Below are positions 55,234 to 64,000 of a stretch of 64,000 nucleotides of DNA, piece by piece (positions within the stretch are counted from its first letter, which is position 1; each line of letters opens with the position of its first letter). A program made the position numbers and the translations under genes. Source of the stretch: Chrysogorgia sp. JL179-B06. Taxonomy: Eukaryota > Cnidaria > Anthozoa > Scleralcyonacea > Chrysogorgiidae. The notes below the pieces were generated by a model. That model did not search any database. It was not told the DNA's origin and was given only the letters and a program-made list of their open reading frames with translations. The DNA is taken from positions 660,001 to 724,000 of the forward strand of contig JAYKKM010000009.1 of NCBI GenBank assembly GCA_035772405.1, in the 5' to 3' direction.

Positions 55234-58200
55234 TTAACGCTTTCTCTTTGATTTCATGACATGTGACCCTGATTTTTTGGCCATATTCACATTTTGTCTG
55301 ACTGACTGTGCAAAGCTGTGATCCCGCCTTGCTGTTTTAGCTGGTAACTCCAGTGCTGAAAATGTTACTGGTCTACCTTTTCCCACCACTTGGCAACTTC
55401 CATTGCCAGACTTTCTCTTTCTATTAGGCTGGACTTTGATTTTCTTCCCATTCTTCCCCTTACCTAGCTCATATGAACCAAAGTTAAAGAGACCTGATGT
55501 CAAATTTCCATGCATTGAAGAAGCAAGTTTTTTTACTCTTTGGGAAAACTGCATCATTCCTTTAGCCAAATTGTTATCTTGGGTGGATGCCAATTTTGCA
55601 CACATCACCTGACATGCTTCTGTAACAGCAGCTTGGGCTGCATTTATATCATCCAATGCTCCAACATCATCATCACATGTACTACCGTTGCATGCTGTTA
55701 CCTCACAATCCTCTGCTTCTGTGATGGCTTCACTTCTTGTGGCAGCTGTAGCATCCATCTCAGGTTGATGTGGATCACGCAAATTTGTGTAGTATTGCAA
55801 TGGCAATGCTTTACCAATGGCAACCTTCACAAGGTTTTGCCTGATTTCTGGACTGGCAATCGGGACAAAATTTATGCAATTTGCCATTTTTGCAGCCCAG
55901 AGCATATATTGGTGTTTGCATGGAGAACCATCCTTACCAACTTCATGTTCCAATAGTCATGTCCACAGTGTAGCTAGAAATCAATAAGTAAAATAAGTTA
56001 GGGTTTTGGAAAACCTATGGGCTAACAAGAAAAAAAGTAGATTGCTATCTGTCAGACATTTATTGTACAACCTACTGTACAGTAGGATGCATTGTTTTTT
56101 AAATACAAACAAAGACTAAAGATATTTTGTTTTAAATTTTATTTTTTTCAAAATAATTTCTTCACAATTTTTTAAAAACTGAAACTGCAGTATCAAAAAA
56201 TGTTTAAGCCTAAATCCCATGCATATTTTATGGTAAATTTTACTTTTCTGCATCACTGCATGGAAGTTTCCAGTACTGAAAAGAATATTTTTTTAAAAAC
56301 CTAATACCTGATGAATGCTCCACTAGATAGAGATTTCTTACCTATGAAAAGTGAAGCTTCTGTTTACTCCTCTGGGTAACTGGGAGCAGGAAGAAAAAGT
56401 TCAAAAACAAATATGGTAAAATTTTGATCCTCAAAATTGGAATAATGCAAGATTTTGAGGATCAAAATTGGGAGGATAAAAATAGACTTTATTTGTTTTT
56501 GAACTTTTACTTCCTGTTTCCGGTTACCCAGACAAGCAAACAGAAGCTTCACTTTTCACATGCTAGTGCATTAATATATCTACGGTTTGAAATCTTGCCA
56601 CAGTAGCTCTGGGAAAATGGGGAATAGGTAATGATTTCATACTTGGTTATAATGTAAAAAAAGTATGAATTTATTACATTAAGTTCACCACTTTTCCAGG
56701 ACTGGCAATATACACCATGTTTTAAATTTACTTCACACATATTTAATAGACTCACATACCATTTGTCTTCCTCTGATACACTGCATACTTGGAAAATGCT
56801 ATTTGGAAACTATTTGGAAACTGCTGAACTGTTTCCAGGAATTTCTTCTGCATATCTTCAGAAGGTACTTTATGCTTGGCCACCATCACAGTTCTCTTTC
56901 TTTCTTCCCATGAAGCGTCTTCGATAATGGCCATCAAAGCTTCCATCTGCTACCGAGAGCAACTTCTCTTTATAGTGGTCTCCCAGGTCGATAGTAAGCC
57001 GATCAAAAAGTGCAACCACATTGAACTCTTTCACTCTTCCAAGAATGATATATTTCAGGACCAAGAACTGAGACTCAACAAAATTGTTGGTTTGGTTCCC
57101 TCTCACCAGCAAAGATGTTCGAAAACAAAGGGCAAATGACTGCCTTTTCTCATACAAGCCTTCAAAATAGGCTATAGCTTTTGGATATGCTTCTGCAATC
57201 TCATCGCATAGAATTTCGCTGTAATACTCTTCAAACACATCTTCTGAACTGGCATACAGGGCATTCTTGAATATGCTCAGGATGTGAGTTCTGGCATCTT
57301 GGCTGACTTGGTGGTTCTTATCTATTACCCACCTCCATGTTTGCTGAAGGATATGAAAAATACACAGCAACAAATTTACAGATGGCCACACAGCTTTAAG
57401 TGCATTTCTTTCTTCTTGGCAGTTATCAGTTAACATAACCTTTGGGCCTACAGATGGACCACTGCCATGGAATGCATACTCTGGGAGACAATTCTTTAAC
57501 ATAGTAAACCCTTGTTTTAAAGTACTCTCTTTCTCGTCACTAGTAATTAGCAAACCACATGGCAAGGCTCCTGCAACACTATGAGTACACAGCAAACAAA
57601 TTTTTAAGTTATGTTCTTCAGTGTTGGAAGTCGAATCAACAAATATAAGTTCACTAGACTGTTCAACATCTTTATGGACTCGCTTCATAAGTGGCGTTAC
57701 CAGACTTACAATAAGTGGGGTATTGTCATCACAGTATAACTGGTAGTCAATTGTAGCTTCTGGGTTGGCTTGCTTATACTCAAAGTTTTTCAACGAGTTT
57801 CTCAAACATACCCTCCTGATGACCTTCAAACCGTTCTTTGGTATACTTGGTATATAAATGACTGAAGTCGAGCGATCTGCTTTCTTCATGTGATATGTCA
57901 TCTCATCACTGCAAGATGTCCTTAGTTCTTTCATGAAATGATGACGTGCACTGGATGGTGTATGGCCTGCTTCATATAATTTATTTATACTTTCAATGCA
58001 CTGAGGAGACAGATCTTTATAGTTAGAGGTTTCCAGAGTACAAATTGAGTGATTATGTTCCCAGTCAATGTCAATTGTGCAAACGTTGCTGGTATTAATT
58101 TTTACCACCATCTGGAAAGGACAATTGGTGTTCTTCACCCTTGCTGTGGGATTTGTTACCAGTTTTATTTGAGGATCTTTTGAAGGGCTCCATTTTCTAG

Positions 58201-58537
58201 TGTTGTGATGGCATCTGTAGTAGTTTTGGAGTAAGAACCCCTTGGTTGGTTTCTTCACTGTTTTGATCTTCAATGACACGTTGTTTATAGTCTCGAACTC
58301 TACTAACCAGCAGTTTAGGCTTTCAGTTGTGATATCCGAACTGCTTGCTTTGAATTTAAACTTTTCCGGTGAACCAACCAAGCTATCCACTTCATAGTTA
58401 AAATCTTCAGGTAGATTTCTAATAATACTAGATTCTAAACCTTCATTTTCTGGCCCATTATCGGACTGATACCGCGTTGTAATATTGTCTAAGGCAGAAT
58501 CTATTAGTGCTTCGAAATCAACGTGTTTATCCGCCAT
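55234..58537 (-). pseudogene. FAR1-like/MULE/SWIM transposase, frameshifted
   Basis: From the Met at 58537 (MADKHVDFEALIDSALDN) the first exon runs to about 56.76 kb, and the second from about 55973 (after TTTCTAG) to 55234. A FAR1-type zinc region (YYRCHHN...NTNCPF...WEHNHSI) is followed by a MULE nuclease with Asp in FVDSTSN and in MLTDNCQEER and the motif LCIFHILQQTWRW. A SWIM motif remains at CKHQYML. Lesions are a frame change near 56.88 kb (the reading shifts to KVPSEDMQKKFLE...) and a deletion at about 55.94 kb that removes the first CxC of the SWIM motif. The tail (about 55.9-55.24 kb) is basic and ends KSKRKR. It faces the HMG/C2H2 gene. Confidence 0.8.
56345..56560. mobile_element. 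MITE in the MULE transposase intron
   Basis: TGAAAAGTGAAGCTTCTGTT and the inverse AACAGAAGCTTCACTTTTCA form the ends. The inner arms include TTTTGATCCTCAAAATT and its inverse. Confidence 0.82.
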
Positions 58538-58658
58538 CTTGGAAAAAAACACATGTGTGTGTCGCGGGGACACAAGGGGTTACAGGGGTAATAGAAGGAT
58601 ATCAGGTTGGCATCGACCGTTTGGGTTGGCAACGACCGTTTACGAGACGGAAAATTGC

Positions 58659-59990
58659 ATCGGCGCGCGTATATCCGGCGTAAATTACTTGTTTGTTGAA
58701 TTAATTGTGCGAGTTAGAATGCTCCAGAAACACAGTCATATAACAAGAGCTTTTAAATTGCAGTATGTATATATTTGGAGTCTCGCTACCTTTCACTGCC
58801 TGTGGGCATAAATCGACAAATCATATTTATTCAATATGCCAACATGTCATATAAGACGACAAAATCATCAAGCGTTAAAGATTGGGCAGTGTAAGGCAGT
58901 TTTTTCGCTAAACTGCAGATTGCAAGTCTACGGTAGTACTAGAAGTTACTATCGCAAGGTGAAGTGCTGCCTCTGGCAGGTTACCGCTGAGTTGCTTGTG
59001 TATATACATGGAGTCCGCCTACGTGCGCTGTAGTGTCATAGCGTGGGAACTAACGGTTGAATGCTAGTTTTGAGGAGCACAAAGGGACAAATGGAGATTG
59101 GAAGCAGCAGAGTGGGATTGTTAGGGAACTGGGGGCAGGAATAAATTGGACATAAGAACACAACATTGCAACATGTCAGCCAAAACATCGGGAATTTGAA
59201 GTCTGCCGTTACCAGGATGATGCAATTTTGCACGTTGTTTTACGTTTGAAAAGCTAACGTTTGACTTGACAAGTGCATGCAAATGATAAGTTACCACAAA
59301 GGCCTACAAACGCTGAGCAATGAAGTAGTGTTCAGTTTCAAATATGCTAAATTAAATATGATACATACACACAGAAACAAGAACGGTAAGTTTAATAATA
59401 TGAACTACACTATGTGTCATTAAGCTATGTAGTACAAGCAACATTTAGGAGGGTTAGCTCTTTTGGCATTTAAACACTTTATGTTTGCTTTATTACGAAC
59501 ACAAAAATAGGCGAAACGATTTGAGTTAACATGGGTAACATGGTCGTTTCGTAACTTTCGTCCCCTAACTGTTTCGTCCTCAAGCCAACCCGATTTTGTG
59601 AGTTGTCTTGCAGACTTTAGGCTAATTGTTTCCTTTGATTTCGTTGTGTTTTGTTCGACACCAGAGTGGCACGCTTTAAGAGTTTTAAGCGATAGGGTGA
59701 TGCAAATTAGAATCAAGATATTTGTCTGTGTGTGATAAACCAGAAATGAAATATATACAGTATCTGATGCATAAAATCACGAGGGAACGAAAATTACGAG
59801 ACGAGGGTACGAAACGACTATAAGTAGTCTTTTATATATAGTCTATAAAAACAGCAATGACAATGTAATAAAACATAAACAATGTTGATAGAAACGCAGA
59901 ATCTATTAAACAAGAATAAAAATGTTGTAAGTTGTAACACTTAACACAATTGTACTTTTCAGTTTTTACTTGGATAAAGTAATGGCCAAT
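58659..59990. other. No recognisable gene
   Basis: It contains short open frames (58836-59033; 59420-59716 minus) without motifs. The upstream part of the gene cut at 52025 was sought here and not found. Confidence 0.45.
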
Positions 59991-60320
59991 TTTTTATTCC
60001 TTGTCTGTGCTTACCGCGTTCATGTCAGTTACTTTGCGACTTAAAGGATCAAAGGATATACAAATGGATTGGTCAGACTTTAAAATAGCGACTAAGACGT
60101 CCTCTTGTGTGCTCGAGGTTATATCCAGCTGCAGGTGCATTGTAGCAAAGAGCTGCTCAACTTGTGAATGAAACAGGGTGAGAGTAAATTTTTTTTGAGG
60201 ACACGCAGTATCTTTAACCATTATACGGAGGTACCATTGTGAACTGCATGAATCCAGGGTCTGGGTCAACTTGCATGAAGTGCACTGAATAAGAGCAGAA
60301 TTTGGGAGGATGATGACTTT

Positions 60321-60586
60321 CTTGAAACATGATACACAGCAGTGTTGTTTTGTTGCTTCGAGTACTCCAATCACTTTGCAAGCTGGAATTGTGGATTCGA
60401 TGTACAGTGGCTGGTCTGGCTGCACAAGTGGGTCGACAAAGTTTTCTGTATTTCTTGAAACATGATACACAGCAGTGTTGTTTTGTTGCTTCGAGTACTC
60501 CAATCACTTTGCAAGCTGGAATTGTGGATTCGACGTACAGTGGCTGGTCTGGCTGCACAAGTGGGTCAACAAAGTTTTCTGTTTCT
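60321..60586. repeat. 133-bp tandem duplication in the RPA-like gene
   Basis: Two adjacent units, 60321-60453 and 60454-60586, each start CTTGAAACATGATACACAGC and differ at very few bases. As 133 is not a multiple of three, it breaks the reading frame. The near identity implies a recent event. Confidence 0.9.
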
Positions 60587-61339
60587 TTGTATTTAAACTC
60601 CTCGGCTTTGGCTGTGTTTAAATACTGATCATTGTTGAACTTCTTCAGGCGCAAGTTATCTAGGATATAACTTGTGGCTTCTTCCAAAGAATCAACATTG
60701 TTTTGCCAAAGGACGAGTTCGATCCAACTTGTTGGGTCTGCCAGAACAACTTCCTGCTTTTTCAGGCTTCCCTGATTCTGTGTCTGGACCTGCTTCACGG
60801 TGGAAATCTGAAGAACGTGTGCTTTTAGAGATATAAGTTGCTCCGAAGCAACCTTCTCTAGGGATGAGATGTTTGGAATCAGTCCACCAGCAGTAAGCAA
60901 TTGGTTATGTGTAAAATTAACATCAGACTTGTCCAATGCAGTAAACTTTGTGAACTTTTGGATGATAATTTCATCTTTGCCATTCAGACCTGGTTTAGTC
61001 TTATAGTTCTGAATCCTTACCGGACTTTTGACTTTCTCAAAAGTTTTCAGTTCCGATTGTTTATCAGGAGAGAAACATACTGCTCTGCAACACTTTTTCT
61101 CTGTTTGGAGCATGCAATTAAAATATTTTCTTTCTGATGAGCTAGCCTTTTTGATAGGAGAAACTGCATGAACATAACAGTTAATGTTAGCATTTGTTTC
61201 ACTAGTGGTAGATGTGATAGGAACAATGGCGGTGGCACTAGTATCTAAGCAAAAAATGATAAACAAATTAGAGAATGCTATTTACTATTCCTAGGGTATG
61301 TGAATGAAACAATAACCTACTGTATCCTATCCTATAACC

Positions 61340-61490
61340 TATTGTATGACGATACAATTGGGCGACTCAGAACATTTATTCTGAGTCCTGGACAGGAAAC
61401 GAACCTGTAACCTTCTGATTGTCCGCGACTCAGAATAATTTTTCTGAGGTATCAGCTTGACGATCGCCCATGTATCGTCTGTATAATCCA
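61340..61490 (-). repeat. tRNA-derived SINE, copy 2
   Basis: The minus strand carries a B-box-like GGTTACAGGTTCGTTTCC and the head motif ACATGGGCGATCGTCAAGCT shared with the copy at 534-700. Internal inverted TATTCTGAGTC motifs suggest it has been altered. It lies in the intron of the RPA-like gene. Confidence 0.55.
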
Positions 61491-61870
61491 AGCTCTAGCT
61501 ACATTCACTACATCAGTGTACATGTATTTAGATTGTCCATCATTAAATGGAACAGTGTAAGAACAGCTGTAAGACTATTTAAAAGTTCAATGCATAATAC
61601 AAGTGTAAACTTACCTTCTACTTCATCCATTATTTACAAGTAGCAGCTGGAAAATCAAAATGTAAATAATGTTTTAAAGGTTTTGCAGATAAACATGGTT
61701 ATGGATGCAAACTTTAATAATTTTGCGATATACATTACAAACATAAATACAGGCATTAAGACAATAGGCTGGGTAACCGCAACAGTTAGTGCCAATTACT
61801 GTGGCGTCAAAACAAGTACGATTTAACTGTTATTTTAAAAATACATAACGATATACAACATATATAAATT

Positions 61871-62063
61871 TATAGAAAAGTGAAAAGGTGGTGAACTGCC
61901 GAGATTTTTAGCGAGATACTGACGTTTCGAGCGGAGCCCTTCATCAGAGTAAGACGAGATAATAATTTATTTCATCTCGTCTTACTCTGATGAAGGGCTC
62001 CGCTCAAAACGTCAGTATCTCGCTAAAAATCTTGGCAGTTCACCACCTTTTCACTTTTCTATA
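61871..62063. mobile_element. Palindromic MITE P1, copy 3 (longest)
   Basis: Two arms of about 90 bp, nearly identical, run from TATAGAAAAGTGAAAAGGTG through ACTGCCGAGATTTTTAGCGAG and GACGTTTCGAGCGGAGCCCT to CATCAGAGTAAGACGAG. They are inverted around a short AT-rich loop. Each arm contains a hammerhead-like core on its CTGATGA strand. Confidence 0.85.
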
Positions 62064-63280
62064 TATAAATTTATTGGATATGACATGCCGGCATGTCTCT
62101 CCTTTTGATAAAATAAATATTATTGACATACGAGAAAGAGAAACTCATACGGCTGTAAGTTAAGTTACTTCAAGACCATTTACTGTTGCTGGGTTTATAA
62201 AGAAAAGATCCAGCATATTAAAGTGGAGAACGAACCAGGTGCCAACTGAAAAGCTATTTGTATATCTTTTCCAGGCGGCCTAGGATGATCAAAATGATAG
62301 AGTGTCTTTTTTCTGCAATTGACATGCTTAATATTAAACTGAAATAGTAGAAACCGTTATAGCAGAAAGCTTGAGTCTTTGATGAAGCGAGTATTGCGTA
62401 TGGTGTTATTGAAAGTCGACTGATCTAGTTCAAAAATTGAATAATTCGTTCCGTATGATTATAGACAAACAGTTAAAAATAACTTAAGGAACTAAAATGC
62501 ATAATGTAAAACATGTATAATAAAACTTACCCTATAAAACACTATGATTCAGACCCAGACCAGTGGACCAAAGAGTAATGAGACGTACGCAGTTGTTCAA
62601 CTGAAAAGCTGCATCTGTGGTGTGACGGCGACGCAGCGCGGTTTGACTTTGCTTGTCATCCGTGACCATTGATTGGTCACCCAAATTTCAATTGTTGACC
62701 TTAAAAGGTTTGTCCCTGGGGAGTTACCTTTTGGTCGATCAGAAAAATAACGCTTAGTATGTGTATGTTACTCCGTATTTTAAAGTTATTCAATGCACAA
62801 GATGTTATTCCGTATATACGCACGCAAATATATCGAATTATAACGCAAAGCGCCGGAACGTTTGTCGGCAAACGAGGTGCGAAATTGTTCAACTGATCTT
62901 GGTCCGTGTTCTGTTACCGAATGCTCTCGATAAACATAAAATTATATAGCATGAATGAATCAATGAATTATTTACTGTCTGATCAGCCAAACGTCCCAGT
63001 GTGTCCCACATTAAAACGTCATATATTATAGCGTCATATATTATAGCGGCATATATTGTCGAGTAGATTCCCTGCTGGTTCGAACATTCCCGACATTCCC
63101 AACCCATTTCTTTGTTTCGTTCAAAACCTTTTACAATCACCGTTTTTACAAAAATCGCTGTTTTTTGGTTTTGGAGTAGGTAATGGGAACCACAATGATG
63201 TCCTCAGTCCTGTATATGTAAATGTAGAAAACTATGGGGACCGGGATTGTAACAATAAGCGCATTTAGCCACTGACTATA
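62064..63280. other. No recognisable gene
   Basis: Mostly AT-rich. A short cluster of (G)CGTCATATATTATA repeats is at about 63016-63058. Open frames are short and motif-free. Confidence 0.45.
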
Positions 63281-63402
63281 ATACGTATCATATTGCAATG
63301 CGCGCTGGACATGCAGTGTAAACTGAATAAAAGGTATGAATAAAATACAGAAACAGAGAGTAAAGATGCGTATAATTGTATAGTGCATAGCATAACATGG
63401 GG

Positions 63403-63452
63403 GATAACCCTGTACGCGTTTCGACCTTTATTGGTCTCTTCAGCAGGGTATC
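63403..63452 (-). ncRNA. Type-I minimal hammerhead ribozyme (PLE-type)
   Basis: Read 5' to 3' on the minus strand, the 50 nt contain, in order: stem I strand GAUACCCUG; core CUGAAGA (fits CUGANGA); stem II GACC-AAUAAA-GGUC (four perfect pairs); core GAAA; a two-base-pair stem III (AC...GU) closed by a tiny GC loop; cleavage triplet GUA (NUH); and the returning stem I strand CAGGGUUAUC. Stem I pairs CCCUG with CAGGG and, after a one-base bulge, GAUA with UAUC. Every conserved core base is present. Very short stem III type-I hammerheads are known from Penelope-like retroelements, where they lie in the terminal repeats and process RNA. It is predicted to self-cleave, perhaps as a dimer. Confidence 0.82.
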
Positions 63453-63852
63453 GGGTTGACAGTTGATGTTTTCTCGTTGGAAGATAAATAATAATGCGCG
63501 GAGTAAACAAAATATGCGTGTAACTGTAAGGAAAGAAAATTTAAGTGATTGCTTACCAAAGTGTTGTTTGTTCGGGAAAGTCCAACGCGTCGTTCCATGA
63601 GTGTAGGGTTGAAAGGCTGTCGTAGTTAAAAGGTTCGTTCTCGATCTTTGTACTAGCTTGGGCTTCGTCAAATACAAATTGTCACTGAGGGCGTTTATCA
63701 GTTGGTAATACAGTATATACGTGAGTTGCGTCATTAGTTACCAGGTCAGTTGGTGTTTCATGTATCGGTCACCACATGAGGTACATAGTCTTCCTTATTG
63801 TCCTGATTATCCCCACCTTCCCCGCTACGGGCCATCGACATCAACTTTTCTT

Positions 63853-64000
63853 GGGTTATAGGGTTATCGTAGTTATTAGTTATACTGCAGTTATATTAGA
63901 GTTATACTATAGTTATCTTAGTTATACTAGTTATCTTAGTTACATTAGTTATACTAGTTATCTTAGTTATACTAGTTATCTTAGTTATTCGAGTTATATT
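63853..64000. repeat. AGTTATAC/AGTTATCTT minisatellite at window edge
   Basis: Imperfect units of about 18 bp, TAGTTATCTTAGTTATAC, run into the window edge, so the array length is unknown. Confidence 0.85.

Larger units (their letters stand above)
52025..58658. mobile_element. MULE (Mutator-like) transposon with 75-bp TIRs
   Basis: The left end 52025-52099 begins GCAATTTTCCGTCTCGTAAA. It is an exact inverted match to 58584-58658, with no mismatch over about 75 bp. The 6.6-kb interior carries a plus-strand spliced HMG-box/C2H2 gene and a minus-strand MULE transposase gene, plus four nested small elements. I could not find the expected 8-10 bp target duplication: left flank ...ACAGGAGAC, right flank ATCGGCGCG... 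. Identical TIRs suggest recent activity, although the transposase frame is broken. Confidence 0.88.
59994..61630 (-). pseudogene. OB-fold (RPA-like) protein gene broken by duplication
   Basis: A tiny first exon (61630-61615, MDEVE plus one base, donor GTAAGT) joins at 61244 (acceptor TGCTTAG) to a long second exon. The predicted protein starts DTSATAIVPITS and then reads CYVHAVSPIKKAS...RAVCFSPDKQSELKTFEKVKSPVRI, an OB-fold-like module. A second one follows (LISLKAHVLQISTVKQVQ...LADPTSWIELVLWQNNV), then a zinc ribbon (CCVSCFKK...CTSCKLTQ) and a C-terminal OB-like part (WYLRIMVKD...LTLFHSQVEQL). This layout is that of replication-protein-A-like single-strand binding proteins found near eukaryotic mobile elements. 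A 133-bp tandem duplication inside the zinc-ribbon exon shifts the frame. Without it the frame would be open to 59994. Confidence 0.68.
63281..64000 (-). mobile_element. Probable Penelope-like element end fragment
   Basis: The hammerhead at 63403-63452 is the main evidence. Upstream on the same strand (about 63.87-63.76 kb) is a short hydrophilic open stretch (ITQEKLMSMARSGEGGDNQD), ended by a stop. The overlapping open frame at 63288-63734 is low-complexity and includes the ribozyme, so it is unlikely to be a protein. No reverse transcriptase is seen before the window edge. Confidence 0.45.

Noticed and set aside
61340..61490. Simple inverted repeat around TATTCTGAGTC
   Set aside because: The repeat arms flank a pol III B box and share the head motif with the SINE at 534-700, so it is treated as a SINE copy rather than a MITE.
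63288..63734. A 148-residue minus-strand protein
   Set aside because: The frame runs through the hammerhead ribozyme and low-complexity Tyr/Leu/Thr sequence; no domain is recognisable.
1..64000. CRISPR arrays, bacterial operons, rRNA genes or phage-type defence systems
   Set aside because: No regularly spaced direct repeats of suitable length and no operon-like gene strings. Introns and eukaryotic transposons dominate, so none of these is expected or seen.

Overview
The window looks like invertebrate animal nuclear DNA, most probably from a cnidarian or another early-branching metazoan such as a sponge. The reasons are short spliced exons with GT-AG introns, AT-rich intergenic DNA, and gene families I associate with cnidarian genomes: BEL/Pao, Penelope-like, PIF/Harbinger, pogo/Tigger, MULE, DUF6589 and a C2H2 tyrosine-recombinase-like family. 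I cannot name the species. I see no clearly identifiable housekeeping gene, rRNA, CRISPR array or bacterial operon. Nearly everything recognisable is a mobile element or the relic of one, often nested.

Layout. 1-7.4 kb: a DUF6589-type gene (5' end outside the window) with an in-frame stop, cut off at about 3.73 kb by a 5'-truncated BEL/Pao retrotransposon that keeps its 3' LTR. 7.9-10.1 kb (-): a decayed zinc-finger/tyrosine-recombinase-like gene. 10-15 kb: repeats only. 15.4-18.7 kb: a decayed coding relic. 19.6-20.05 kb: a tandem plus inverted repeat. 20.83-21.20 kb: a small two-exon gene that reads cleanly through its intron. 21.9-24.9 kb: a Penelope-like reverse transcriptase without a visible GIY-YIG domain. 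25.2-25.9 kb: a repeat (R1) carrying a TTAA-flanked MITE. 26.2-29.7 kb: a PIF/Harbinger element with an intact Myb/SANT-like gene and a broken transposase. 29.8-31.3 kb: nested inverted-repeat elements. 31.5-35.3 kb: a spliced MULE-like SWIM protein split only by an A9 run. 35.4-38.6 kb: MITEs, rearranged R1 copies and a BEL/Pao gag-protease fragment.

39-44.6 kb: MITEs, hairpins and one isolated exon of the recombinase-like family. 44.64-48.18 kb: a complete pogo/Tigger-type element with perfect terminal inverted repeats and two divergent genes, a DDE transposase and a HIRAN-domain protein. 48.6-49.8 kb: a second copy of a long repeat (R2) and a retroelement ORF1-like fragment. 50.3-52.0 kb (-): a relic of a transposase-like gene, cut by the next element. 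52.03-58.66 kb: a 6.6-kb MULE with identical 75-bp terminal inverted repeats, carrying a three-exon HMG-box/C2H2 gene and an oppositely transcribed FAR1-like/MULE/SWIM transposase. 60.0-61.6 kb (-): an OB-fold (RPA-like) protein gene broken by a 133-bp tandem duplication. 63.4 kb (-): a complete minimal type-I hammerhead ribozyme of the Penelope-associated kind, followed by a minisatellite at the window edge.

The two most unusual gene associations are DNA transposons carrying DNA-binding accessory proteins in divergent or convergent arrangement: HIRAN with pogo/Tigger, and HMG-box/C2H2 with MULE. In both, the ends are better preserved than the transposase. All family assignments rest on reading motifs by eye; no database search was possible.
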